NCBI RefSeq assembly: GCF_005943945.1 | Contig: NZ_CP040710.1 | Coordinates: forward strand, 2,367,001 to 2,431,000 | DNA from: Aggregatimonas sangjinii | Lineage (GTDB): Bacteria > Bacteroidota > Bacteroidia > Flavobacteriales > Flavobacteriaceae | Length of the DNA: 64,000 bases | Reading direction: 5' to 3' | Part shown: piece by piece, positions 9,598 through 17,652 of the stretch | How the letters are laid out: every line of letters starts with the position of its first letter | Numbering within the stretch: the stretch's first letter is position 1 | Notes under the pieces: generated by a model | What the model was told of the DNA's origin: nothing | The model's input: only the letters and a program-made list of their open reading frames with translations | Database searches by the model: none | Position numbers and translations under genes: made by a program

Positions 9598-11685
9598 ATG
9601 AAAATCAATCTCCTTCTTACACTAGTATCCGTTTCGTTTTTATCATTCTCCTGCGCCCAATCGGAAAGAATAGAGACCCAAATCGCCTGGGACACCTGGG
9701 GCGTTCCCCATATTACCGCCAATACTACTGAAGAATTGTTCTTTGCCCAAGGTTGGGCACAAATGCACAATCATGCCAACCTGATTCTGGAACTCTATGG
9801 TAGCTCTAGAGGCAGAGGCGCCGAGTATTGGGGCCAAGAAAAATTTGAAAATGATATGCTCATCCATACCCTAGGCTTTAGTGAATTGGCCGATGATTGG
9901 GCTCAAAAACAAGACCCCGAAATCAAAACCATCTATACCGCTTTTATAGAAGGAATGAACGCTTATGCGGCAGCGCACCCCGAAGCGGTTGACGAAAAAA
10001 ACAAAGTAGTGCTTCCCCTGACGACCAAAGACATGATCATGCATAGCATGTACGTTATTTTCACTCGTTTTATTGCCGGAAATGATTTGGGCCGTGTACA
10101 ACAGTGGCCGGACATGGGTTCGAATACCTATGCCATTGCTCCTAAGCGTTCGGCTTCAAGAAGCGCCATGCTCGTTCAGAATCCCCACTTACCATGGTGG
10201 CAGGAATTTTTGTTCTTTGAGTCGCACTTAAGACTGAATGGAAAAAACATGTACGGGACCACACTCGTCGGTTTCCCTGGAATTGCGATTGGTTTTAACG
10301 AAAACCTCGGTTGGAGCCATACCGATAATACGATTGATAACGCCGACACCTACGCGCTAGAACTTAAAGATGGTGGCTATGTGTTGGATGGCGAACGAAA
10401 AGAATTTACGACTAGCTCCAAAATCATCAAAATAAAGCAAGAGGATGGCACTATAAAAGAACAAGAAATACCTCTCATGAAAACAGTTCATGGTCCCGTA
10501 GTCAAAAGAACCGATGAAATGGTGTTAGCCTTGCGTATGGTGGGCCTTGATAGACCGAATATGTTCTTGCAGTGGTGGCGCATGATCAACAGTACTACAT
10601 TCGATGAATTCGAAGACGCACTAAAAATGGCACAAATCCCTTTTTGGAACGTGATGTACGCCGACAAACAAGGTGAGATTTTCTATCTGTTCAACGGTTT
10701 GGTCCCAAAGCGGAGCTCAGGCAATTGGGCGTATTGGAATCGCGTGATTCCCGGTGGAAAATCGGCGGATGTGTGGACGGCGGTGCATGACTACGCCGAC
10801 TTGCCCAAAGTAAAAAATCCAGAAGGCGGATGGCTACAAAATGCCAACGATCCACCTTGGACAAGCACCATACCAATGACTTTGAATCCCGAAGACTACC
10901 CCAGTTACATGGCCCCTCAATACATGCCGTTTCGGCCGCAACGTGCCGCACGTATGCTAATCGAGGATGAGTCGATAACCTTTGATGAATTAGTAGATTA
11001 TAAACTCTCTACGCGCTTAGAATTTGCGGACAGAATTTTAGACGATTTGTTTGCTGCCATAGATGCCTCGGATTCGGAAAAAGCGAAACAGGCTAAAATG
11101 GTACTGGAAAGCTGGGACCGGGAAGCGGATGCCGATAGCAAAGGCATGCTATTATTTTACAACTGGGCCAATAAATTTAATGTATGGAATAATTCCAATT
11201 ACGTCGAGCAATGGAGTATGGAAAAGCCGAACACCACTCCTGATGGTCTTGCAAACCCAGAGCTTGCGGTACGATTGTTGGAACAAGCGGCTGTGGAAAT
11301 CGAAACCAAATTTGGTAGTTTAGATTACCCCTGGGGCGATTACTATAGAATCAATTACAATGGTAAAAATCTACCGGCCAATGGTATTGATGGCGAAATG
11401 GGTGTTTTTCGAGTAGCTTGGCCAGGTGGGGCCGATGAAAACAATATGTATGTCGGTGGTGGCGATTCTTGGGTCGGCATCATTGAGTTCGGCGAGGAAG
11501 TAAATGCCAAGGTCTTATTATCTTATGGTAATGCCACTCAAAAAGATTCCCCTCATAATGGCGATCAGTTAGAATTATTCTCGAAGAAGGAGCTGCGTGA
11601 TGCCTGGTTCACAAAAGCGGAAGTCGAATCAAATACTGCGAAAATCGAGGTGCTGACCGAAAATGGATTTCGGGCCAAAGAATAA
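9598..11685 (+). CDS. Penicillin acylase family amidase (S45), lipoprotein
   Basis: A 695-residue N-terminal-nucleophile hydrolase of the S45 family, which includes penicillin and acyl-homoserine-lactone acylases. These precursors are cut into alpha and beta chains, and the new N-terminal Ser is the nucleophile; here it is probably Ser175 in D-M-G-S-N-T-Y-A. The early D-T-W-G-V-P-H-I motif is the family's alpha-chain start. The signal ends in S-F-S-C, so Cys19 is probably lipidated. Its substrate could be an acyl-amino acid, an acyl-homoserine lactone or another amide; the sequence does not decide. The 5' region ends in TATTTTATAGAC just before the ATG. Confidence 0.92.
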   Translation: MKINLLLTLVSVSFLSFSCAQSERIETQIAWDTWGVPHITANTTEELFFAQGWAQMHNHANLILELYGSSRGRGAEYWGQEKFENDMLIHTLGFSELADDWAQKQDPEIKTIYTAFIEGMNAYAAAHPEAVDEKNKVVLPLTTKDMIMHSMYVIFTRFIAGNDLGRVQQWPDMGSNTYAIAPKRSASRSAMLVQNPHLPWWQEFLFFESHLRLNGKNMYGTTLVGFPGIAIGFNENLGWSHTDNTIDNADTYALELKDGGYVLDGERKEFTTSSKIIKIKQEDGTIKEQEIPLMKTVHGPVVKRTDEMVLALRMVGLDRPNMFLQWWRMINSTTFDEFEDALKMAQIPFWNVMYADKQGEIFYLFNGLVPKRSSGNWAYWNRVIPGGKSADVWTAVHDYADLPKVKNPEGGWLQNANDPPWTSTIPMTLNPEDYPSYMAPQYMPFRPQRAARMLIEDESITFDELVDYKLSTRLEFADRILDDLFAAIDASDSEKAKQAKMVLESWDREADADSKGMLLFYNWANKFNVWNNSNYVEQWSMEKPNTTPDGLANPELAVRLLEQAAVEIETKFGSLDYPWGDYYRINYNGKNLPANGIDGEMGVFRVAWPGGADENNMYVGGGDSWVGIIEFGEEVNAKVLLSYGNATQKDSPHNGDQLELFSKKELRDAWFTKAEVESNTAKIEVLTENGFRAKE

Positions 11686-11848
11686 CAACCACTAACTTCA
11701 GAGCAGGACTTTTTGCGGAGAGCAACGTGTAAAAGGGTAGCTTTGAAGAATTTTCAGTTTTAAATGATTTGAAAAACATCGAAAATACTCATTTAGTGCT
11801 GTAACTGTATAAACCATCAACGCTGGCTTATCAGCTTAAAAAATCAAA

Positions 11849-12451
11849 ATGAAAATACTGATCATTGGAGGTAATGGAACAATAGGAAGCACAATAACCG
11901 CTCACTTTTCGAGAAATCACGAAGTTTTGGTCGCCGGCAGGAAAAGTGGTGACATCATTGTTGATATCGTCGATAGCGGTTCCATAGAACGAATGTTTGA
12001 AAAGACAGGTGCTGTAGATGCCATTGTATGTACCGCCGGAGAGGCAAAATGGGCAGAATTCAATATATTGACGGAGGACGATTATTACATAGGATTGAAA
12101 AGTAAATTAATGGGGCAGGTAAATCTTGTCAGAATCGGTCGAAGCTATTTAAACGCAGGAGGTTCCATAACATTATCTACAGGTATTCTTGCTGATGACC
12201 CGGTTGTCAAAACGACGAGTGCTGCAATGGTCAACGGGGGGATTCACAGTTTTGTGCAAGCTGTAGCTTTAGAAATTGAAAATGGGATTCGAGTGAATGT
12301 TGTTTCCTTGGGAATGGTAGAAGATGCCTATGAAAAGTACAAGGATTATTTTCCGGGCCATAACCCTATTCCTATGCATAAAGTAGTGAACGCCTATGTT
12401 AGAAGTATTAAAGGAAAGAACAATGGCGAAATCATTAGGATTTATGACTAG
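11849..12451 (+). CDS. Short SDR-type oxidoreductase
   Basis: A 200-residue Rossmann-fold protein of the short-chain dehydrogenase/reductase superfamily. The N-terminus M-K-I-L-I-I-G-G-N-G-T-I-G is the dinucleotide-binding Gly motif. The standard Y-x-x-x-K catalytic pair is not clear: the matching region reads V-K-T-T-S-A-A-M-V-N-G-G, with Met where Tyr is expected. That pattern is known from a short-chain dehydrogenase subgroup of about 200 residues. Cofactor preference and substrate are not evident. It sits alone between the S45 acylase and a 345-base spacer. Confidence 0.85.
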   Translation: MKILIIGGNGTIGSTITAHFSRNHEVLVAGRKSGDIIVDIVDSGSIERMFEKTGAVDAIVCTAGEAKWAEFNILTEDDYYIGLKSKLMGQVNLVRIGRSYLNAGGSITLSTGILADDPVVKTTSAAMVNGGIHSFVQAVALEIENGIRVNVVSLGMVEDAYEKYKDYFPGHNPIPMHKVVNAYVRSIKGKNNGEIIRIYD

Positions 12452-12796
12452 TAGGCCGATACCAAGTCCATTTTCATTGCGGTCTTCTTTCTAAACAAAA
12501 CGCTACATATCTCAAGTTGGAGCCATCGATGCCCTCGAAACTGTCCTACAATGCTCTATTTGGACGTAGCTATATTTCCCACCCAAATTATCAAAAGGAT
12601 ATCCATAATGAAAAAAAAGTATACGACGTACTCTTTACCGTACCTTCTCGAATCTTGAACAATTAGGTTACAGGTAAACCTCGGCCTGCCAGAACACCCA
12701 AAAAACAACGACAGTCATTTCCCCTTTTACAGGGATGGCGATACTTGCCCTCCGCGCTAAGTTTGTTGCATCTAAAAACAACAAAATCCAAAGATT
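12452..12796. other. 345-base spacer without a convincing gene
   Basis: The only stretch over 300 bases without a gene. A 45-codon frame runs from ATG 12529 to TAG 12666 on the plus strand, with TTGGAG 8-13 bases before the ATG. Its peptide (start M-P-S-K-L-S-Y-N) is unfamiliar, so it is noted and not called. The last 60 bases should hold the promoter of the following lipoprotein gene, but I see no perfect TAnnTTTG box. Confidence 0.6.
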
Positions 12797-13210
12797 ATGA
12801 GAAAAGTATTTTTAAGTATCGCAATGCTAACCGCTTTGCTGGTGACATCCTGCAAAGACAATCCAAAGTCGGATAGCACAGAAGAGACCAAAACCGAAAC
12901 TGCAAGTGAAACGAAAGATGACACAGCAAAAGCAACAGAGGAACCTTCCGACGGGGTGCCCAATTTTAGCGATTCGGATGTGCAAGATTATGTGAATACC
13001 TATGAATCCTATATGGAAGAGTACAAAAGTGCGGTCGAAAACAAGGACATGACAGCCTTTAGCGAACTCGCTACCAAAGGTCAGGAACTGGCGGCGAAAG
13101 CACAGGAAGTTAGTGGTAAAGTTTCCGGTTCGGATGTCGAAAAACTTACCGCTTATATGACAGAAAAGACGAAAGAAATGCAGGAGCTTTCTAAAAAAAT
13201 GATGGAGTAA
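12797..13210 (+). CDS. Small lipoprotein, hypothetical
   Basis: A 137-residue predicted lipoprotein. The signal M-R-K-V-F-L-S-I with a hydrophobic core ends in V-T-S-C at Cys19. A low-complexity, Thr/Glu/Lys/Asp-rich linker follows (about residues 20-52). The remaining 80 residues are predicted alpha-helical, with Glu/Lys/Ala-rich heptads likely to form a helical hairpin or coiled coil. No family was recognised. It is a single-gene unit closed by a strong terminator. Confidence 0.85.
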   Translation: MRKVFLSIAMLTALLVTSCKDNPKSDSTEETKTETASETKDDTAKATEEPSDGVPNFSDSDVQDYVNTYESYMEEYKSAVENKDMTAFSELATKGQELAAKAQEVSGKVSGSDVEKLTAYMTEKTKEMQELSKKMME

Positions 13211-13231
13211 GGGCGTAATGTTATTATTTCG

Positions 13232-13271
13232 AAACCGTCTCGACGATAATGTCGAGACGGTTTTCTTTTTT
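13232..13271 (+). terminator. Rho-independent terminator after the small lipoprotein
   Basis: Perfect 13-bp stem AAACCGTCTCGAC / GTCGAGACGGTTT with a 6-nt loop, followed by TTTTCTTTTTTC. It isolates the lipoprotein gene from the MarR-headed operon. Confidence 0.93.
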
Positions 13272-13332
13272 CATTTCGACCTACCTCCTATCAATTCATC
13301 GATTATCTTAACATAATCATTGTTTTTATCCT

Positions 13333-13358
13333 AATTTATTATGCATGCATAATAAATT
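13333..13358. promoter_or_regulatory. 26-bp perfect palindrome, likely MarR operator
   Basis: Half-site AATTTATTATGCA followed directly by its reverse complement, with no mismatch over 26 bp. It ends 5 bases before a consensus -7 box and 32 bases before the MarR start codon, so it covers the -33 region. MarR dimers bind such AT-rich palindromes and usually repress their own operon. The assignment to this MarR is inferred from position. Confidence 0.8.
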
Positions 13359-13362
13359 TTTT

Positions 13363-13370
13363 TATATTTG
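13363..13370 (+). promoter_or_regulatory. Bacteroidota -7 promoter box (TATATTTG)
   Basis: TATATTTG is a full match to the TAnnTTTG -7 consensus of Bacteroidota primary sigma factor promoters. Transcription would start near 13376, giving a leader of about 15 bases before the MarR ATG at 13391. No TTTG -33 box is seen, because the palindrome occupies that place. Confidence 0.75.
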
Positions 13371-13390
13371 GAAGCCAACAACCATGTAAT

Positions 13391-13843
13391 ATGAAAGATT
13401 TGACCATTGATTATGCTCTTCGCGCTACTTGGCAAGCTGTGGCCAGAATGTATAATGAAGAGGCCAAAGAATTTGGTACGACCATGGCAGTGGGCTTTAC
13501 CTTATTGAGCATCGACCCTAAAACAGGAACACCATCAACCGCCTTAGGTCCTAAAATGGGAATGGAGGCCACTAGTCTTTCACGCATTCTTAAAAGTATG
13601 GAGGAGAAAGGCCTAATCGAACGCAAGCCAAATCCCAAGGATGGTCGGGGCGTGTTGATATATTTAACCGCTTTTGGTCTTGAAAAAAGGAAAGATTCAA
13701 AGGATGTGGTAATGCGATTTAATGAGGTGGTCGAAGAAAACGTATCGGAAGAAAAATTAAGACATTTTTTCGAGGTTATGCAAACCATCAACACGCTCAT
13801 TTTGAATAGAAAAATATACACAAAAGCCGAAACCACAAGATAA
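13391..13843 (+). CDS. MarR family transcriptional regulator
   Basis: A 150-residue winged-helix regulator. The recognition region is near residues 52-100: T-S-L-S-R-I-L-K-S-M-E-E-K-G-L-I-E-R, then the wing with K-P-N-P-K-D-G-R-G-V. Helices at both ends form the dimer. It heads an operon of beta-oxidation genes, so its ligand is probably an acyl-CoA or fatty acid; this is inference from context, parallel to other fatty-acid regulators. A perfect palindrome in its promoter suggests autoregulation and control of the whole operon. The next gene starts 73 bases downstream with no terminator between. Confidence 0.93.
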   Translation: MKDLTIDYALRATWQAVARMYNEEAKEFGTTMAVGFTLLSIDPKTGTPSTALGPKMGMEATSLSRILKSMEEKGLIERKPNPKDGRGVLIYLTAFGLEKRKDSKDVVMRFNEVVEENVSEEKLRHFFEVMQTINTLILNRKIYTKAETTR

Positions 13844-13916
13844 TTTGGCTTAACAATTAATAACGTTAGCAAGAAGGGTTCTCAAGTAATCCAGTAACGA
13901 ATAACTTATGTAACCA

Positions 13917-16322
13917 ATGAACAGACACATTAAAAAAGTTGCGGTAGTCGGCTCCGGTATCATGGGGAGCGGTATCGCTTGCCACTTTGCAAATATCGGC
14001 GTTGAAGTTTTATTGTTGGATATCGTTCCAAGAGAACTGACCGACAAGGAAAAAGCAAAAGGACTTACCTTAGACGATAAGGTAGTGAGAAACAGGTTGG
14101 TGAATGATTCTTTGACCGCGGCCTTGAAATCGAAGCCTTCCCCAATTTACAGCCAACGATTTGCGCAACGAATTTCAACAGGAAATCTCGAAGACGATAT
14201 CGCAAAAGTTGCCGAAGTAGATTGGATTATCGAAGTTGTAGTCGAGCGTTTGGATATCAAAAAAACGGTTTTTGAAAACCTTGAGAAGCATAGAACACCG
14301 GGAACTTTGATTACGTCGAATACTTCCGGTATTCCCATCAAATTCATGAGTGAGGGTCGAAGCGAGGATTTTCAAAAGCACTTCTGTGGCACTCATTTCT
14401 TCAATCCGGCAAGGTATTTAAAACTGTTCGAGATTATTCCGGGACCGAAAACTTCCCCCGAGGTGCTGGAATTCTTGAACGGTTATGGAGAGCAATTTCT
14501 GGGAAAAACCTCGGTAATTGCCAAAGATACACCTGCCTTTATCGGAAATCGAATAGGAATTTTCAGTATTCAAAGCCTTTTTCACATGGTTAAGGATATG
14601 GGGATGACCGTCGAGGAGGTCGACAAACTCACTGGTCCCGTTATTGGCCGTCCTAAATCGGCAACCTTCAGAACGGTCGATGTGGTTGGTTTGGATACCT
14701 TAGTGCACGTAGCGAACGGGATTCATGAGAATTGTAAGGATGATGAGCGCCATGATTTGTTCCAACTGCCCGATTTCATCCAAACCATGATGGGAAATAA
14801 ATGGTTGGGAAGCAAAACAGGTCAGGGCTTTTATAAAAAGTCAAAAGACAGCAGCGGCAAGACCGAAATCTTGACCTTGGATTTGGACACCATGGACTAC
14901 CGCTCTAAAAAGAGCGCCAAGTTCGCCACATTGGAATTGACCAAAACTATTGATAAAGTGGTCGACCGTTTCGCGGTTTTGGTAGATGGAAAGGATAAGG
15001 CTGGAGAATTTTACCGAAAGAGCTTTGCGGCCCTTTTCGCCTACGTGTCGCATCGCATACCCGAAATATCCGATGAGCTTTATAAAATCGATGATGCCAT
15101 GAAAGCCGGTTTCGGTTGGGAACATGGGCCTTTTCAAATATGGGATGCCATAGGCGTTGAAAAGGGTCTAGAGATTATGAAATCTGAGAATGTGGAAGCA
15201 GCTCCTTGGGTTGCAGAGATGTTGGCTACGGGTCAAAAATCTTTTTACGAAGTGAAAGACGGGGCCACGTATTTCTACGATATCCCTAAGAAGGCTGTAG
15301 AGAAGATACCTGGGCAGGACTCCTTCATTATATTGGATAATATTCGAAAATCGAATGAAGTCTTTAAAAATGCCGGTGTTGTTGTAGAAGATATCGGCGA
15401 CGGAATTTTGAATGTGGAATTCCAGTCAAAAATGAATACCATCGGTGGCGATGTGCTGGCCGGCCTTAATAAGGCCATTGATATGGCCGAAAAGGATTTT
15501 CAAGGGTTGGTCGTGGGCAATCAGGCAGCTAATTTTTCGGTAGGTGCCAATATTGGCATGATTTTCATGATGGCCGTAGAGCAAGAGTATGATGAGCTGA
15601 ACATGGCCATTAAAATGTTTCAGGATACGATGATGCGCATGCGCTATTCCGCTATTCCAACAATTTCCGCGCCGCATGGTATGGCGTTGGGTGGTGGCTG
15701 CGAGATATCGCTTCATGCCGATAAGGTGGTGGCCGCAGCGGAAACCTATATGGGACTGGTAGAGTTCGGTGTCGGTGTAATTCCCGGCGGTGGCGGTTCT
15801 AAAGAGATGGCCTTACGCGCTCAGGACACTTTTATGAAAGGTGACGTAGAACTAAATGTATTACAAGAGTATTTCTTGACGATCGGAATGGCAAAAGTCT
15901 CAACCTCGGCCTATGAAGCTTTCGATTTGGGACTGCTGCAACACGGAAAGGATATCGTTGTCGTAAATAAGGATAGACAAATCGCAACCGCCAAGGCCCA
16001 TGCAAAATTAATGGCCGAAGCAGGATATACCCAACCGCCAATGCGTAAGGATATTAAGGTACTTGGTAAACAAGCATTGGGAATGTTCGTCGTAGGAACC
16101 GATTCTATGGAAGCAAGCCATTATATCAGTGCGCACGATAAGAAAATAGCCAATAAATTGGCATATGTCATGGCCGGTGGTGATTTATCCGAACCCACGC
16201 GCGTATCCGAACAGTATTTATTGGATATTGAGAGGGAAGCGTTTCTATCGCTATGTACCGAAAAGAAAACATTGGAGCGTATTCAGCATATGTTGAAGAC
16301 AGGGAAGCCGTTGCGAAACTAA
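13917..16322 (+). CDS. fadN: 3-hydroxyacyl-CoA dehydrogenase / enoyl-CoA hydratase, FadN type
   Basis: An 801-residue bifunctional enzyme for the hydration and second oxidation steps of beta-oxidation. The NAD-binding 3-hydroxyacyl-CoA dehydrogenase domain comes first (V-A-V-V-G-S-G-I-M-G-S-G-I), and the crotonase-fold hydratase lies in the C-terminal half (A-L-G-G-G-C-E-I with V-I-P-G-G-G-G). This order is the reverse of E. coli FadB and matches Bacillus FadN, which has a similar length. Soluble, cytosolic. It is followed by a thiolase and an acyl-CoA dehydrogenase, the fadN-A-E order. The stop codon abuts a REP-like repeat that fills the gap to the thiolase. Confidence 0.95.
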   Translation: MNRHIKKVAVVGSGIMGSGIACHFANIGVEVLLLDIVPRELTDKEKAKGLTLDDKVVRNRLVNDSLTAALKSKPSPIYSQRFAQRISTGNLEDDIAKVAEVDWIIEVVVERLDIKKTVFENLEKHRTPGTLITSNTSGIPIKFMSEGRSEDFQKHFCGTHFFNPARYLKLFEIIPGPKTSPEVLEFLNGYGEQFLGKTSVIAKDTPAFIGNRIGIFSIQSLFHMVKDMGMTVEEVDKLTGPVIGRPKSATFRTVDVVGLDTLVHVANGIHENCKDDERHDLFQLPDFIQTMMGNKWLGSKTGQGFYKKSKDSSGKTEILTLDLDTMDYRSKKSAKFATLELTKTIDKVVDRFAVLVDGKDKAGEFYRKSFAALFAYVSHRIPEISDELYKIDDAMKAGFGWEHGPFQIWDAIGVEKGLEIMKSENVEAAPWVAEMLATGQKSFYEVKDGATYFYDIPKKAVEKIPGQDSFIILDNIRKSNEVFKNAGVVVEDIGDGILNVEFQSKMNTIGGDVLAGLNKAIDMAEKDFQGLVVGNQAANFSVGANIGMIFMMAVEQEYDELNMAIKMFQDTMMRMRYSAIPTISAPHGMALGGGCEISLHADKVVAAAETYMGLVEFGVGVIPGGGGSKEMALRAQDTFMKGDVELNVLQEYFLTIGMAKVSTSAYEAFDLGLLQHGKDIVVVNKDRQIATAKAHAKLMAEAGYTQPPMRKDIKVLGKQALGMFVVGTDSMEASHYISAHDKKIANKLAYVMAGGDLSEPTRVSEQYLLDIEREAFLSLCTEKKTLERIQHMLKTGKPLRN

Positions 16323-16323
16323 A

Positions 16324-16455
16324 AGCCCCCTACCCCCCAAAAGGTGGGACACGAATTAGATGTATACGACAGTCGGTCTTGAAAAAGAATTTTAGAATTA
16401 ATAACTAAAAACCCTATTGACCCCTAATAGGAATTTCCCCTTCGGGGGTTAGGGG
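16324..16455. repeat. REP-like inverted pair between fadN and fadA
   Basis: Left copy begins GCCCCCTACCCCCCAAAA just after the fadN stop. The right copy, read as reverse complement, is CCCCTAACCCCCGAAGGGGA, so the two are inverted relatives about 80 bases apart. Inside lies a small CCTATT/AATAGG hairpin (16413-16431). G/C-rich CCCCCTAACCCCC-type repeats are scattered in many flavobacterial genomes, and paired inverted copies resemble BIME or MITE units. It ends 6 bases before the thiolase ATG, so it forms most of that gene's leader. Confidence 0.75.
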
Positions 16456-16461
16456 ACTAAC

Positions 16462-17652
16462 ATGAAAACAGCCTATATAGTTAAAGGATACAGAACAGCC
16501 GTCGGAAAAGCCCCTAAAGGAGTTTTCCGTTTTAAGCGAACTGATGAATTGGCCGCCGAAACCATTGAATACATGATGAAGGAGGTGCCTGATTTCGACA
16601 AGAAGCGTATCGATGACGTCATTGTTGGAAACGCCATGCCGGAGGGTGCTCAAGGCCTTAACATGGCTCGATTGATTTCGTTGATGGGTCTTGATATTGT
16701 TGACGTACCTGGGGTAACAGTGAATCGTTTTTGTGCATCGGGTCTCGAAACTATTGGGGTCGCTGCAGCAAAAATACAAGCAGGAATGGCCGATTGTATC
16801 ATCGCGGGTGGTGCCGAAAGTATGAGTGCCGTGCCAATGACCGGTAACAAGCCGGAATTGAATTACGATGTAGCTAAGCAAGGTCACGAGGACTACTACT
16901 GGGGTATGGGCAATACTGCTGAAGCCGTGGCAAACGAATACAAGGTTTCACGAGAAGACCAAGACGAGTTCGCCTACCATTCCCATATGAAGGCATTGAA
17001 GGCGCAGGCAGAAGACCGTTTTCAGAGTCAGATCGTTCCAATCGAAGTAGAAGAAACCTATTTGGATGCGAATGGCAAGAAAGCGCATAAAAAATATACC
17101 GTAACGAAAGATGAAGGCCCTAGAAAAGGAACATCAATCGAAGTCTTGAACAAATTACGCCCCGTGTTCGCCGCAGGGGGCAGCGTTACTGCAGGTAATT
17201 CTTCACAAATGAGTGACGGAGCGGCCTTCGTTTTGATCATGAGTGAGGATATGGTGAAGGAATTAAACTTAGAACCTATTGCACGCTTAGTGAATTATGC
17301 AGCTGCGGGAGTTCCACCAAGAATTATGGGTATCGGTCCCGTTGCGGCAATTCCAAAGGCGTTGAAACAAGCTGGATTAAAACAGGATGATATCGAGTTG
17401 ATCGAATTGAACGAAGCTTTTGCCTCCCAATCTTTGGCTGTTATGCGCGAATTAAAACTCAACCAGGATATCGTTAACGTAAACGGCGGCGCAATTGCCT
17501 TGGGGCATCCATTGGGCTGTACCGGAGCAAAATTGTCAGTGCAATTGTTCGACGAAATGAGAAAAAGAGACATGAAAGGAAAATACGGAATGGTGACCAT
17601 GTGCGTAGGCACTGGACAAGGTGCTGCGGGGGTTTTTGAGTTCCTTAACTAG
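16462..17652 (+). CDS. fadA: Acetyl-CoA acyltransferase (3-ketoacyl-CoA thiolase)
   Basis: A 396-residue thiolase that cleaves 3-ketoacyl-CoA with CoA to give acetyl-CoA, the last step of beta-oxidation. The acyl-accepting Cys91 lies in N-R-F-C-A-S-G. The C-terminal motifs A-L-G-H-P-L-G-C-T-G and T-M-C-V-G-T-G-Q-G-A-A supply the catalytic His and the second Cys. Length is normal for the family. The final Asn codon and TAG stop lie inside the left heptamer arm of the downstream four-helix element, so insertion there left the protein's end intact or rewrote only its last residues. Confidence 0.96.
   Translation: MKTAYIVKGYRTAVGKAPKGVFRFKRTDELAAETIEYMMKEVPDFDKKRIDDVIVGNAMPEGAQGLNMARLISLMGLDIVDVPGVTVNRFCASGLETIGVAAAKIQAGMADCIIAGGAESMSAVPMTGNKPELNYDVAKQGHEDYYWGMGNTAEAVANEYKVSREDQDEFAYHSHMKALKAQAEDRFQSQIVPIEVEETYLDANGKKAHKKYTVTKDEGPRKGTSIEVLNKLRPVFAAGGSVTAGNSSQMSDGAAFVLIMSEDMVKELNLEPIARLVNYAAAGVPPRIMGIGPVAAIPKALKQAGLKQDDIELIELNEAFASQSLAVMRELKLNQDIVNVNGGAIALGHPLGCTGAKLSVQLFDEMRKRDMKGKYGMVTMCVGTGQGAAGVFEFLN

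Noticed and set aside
9598-11685. Quorum-quenching homoserine-lactone acylase
   Set aside because: Possible for the family, but the substrate cannot be read from sequence and no quorum-sensing genes are near.
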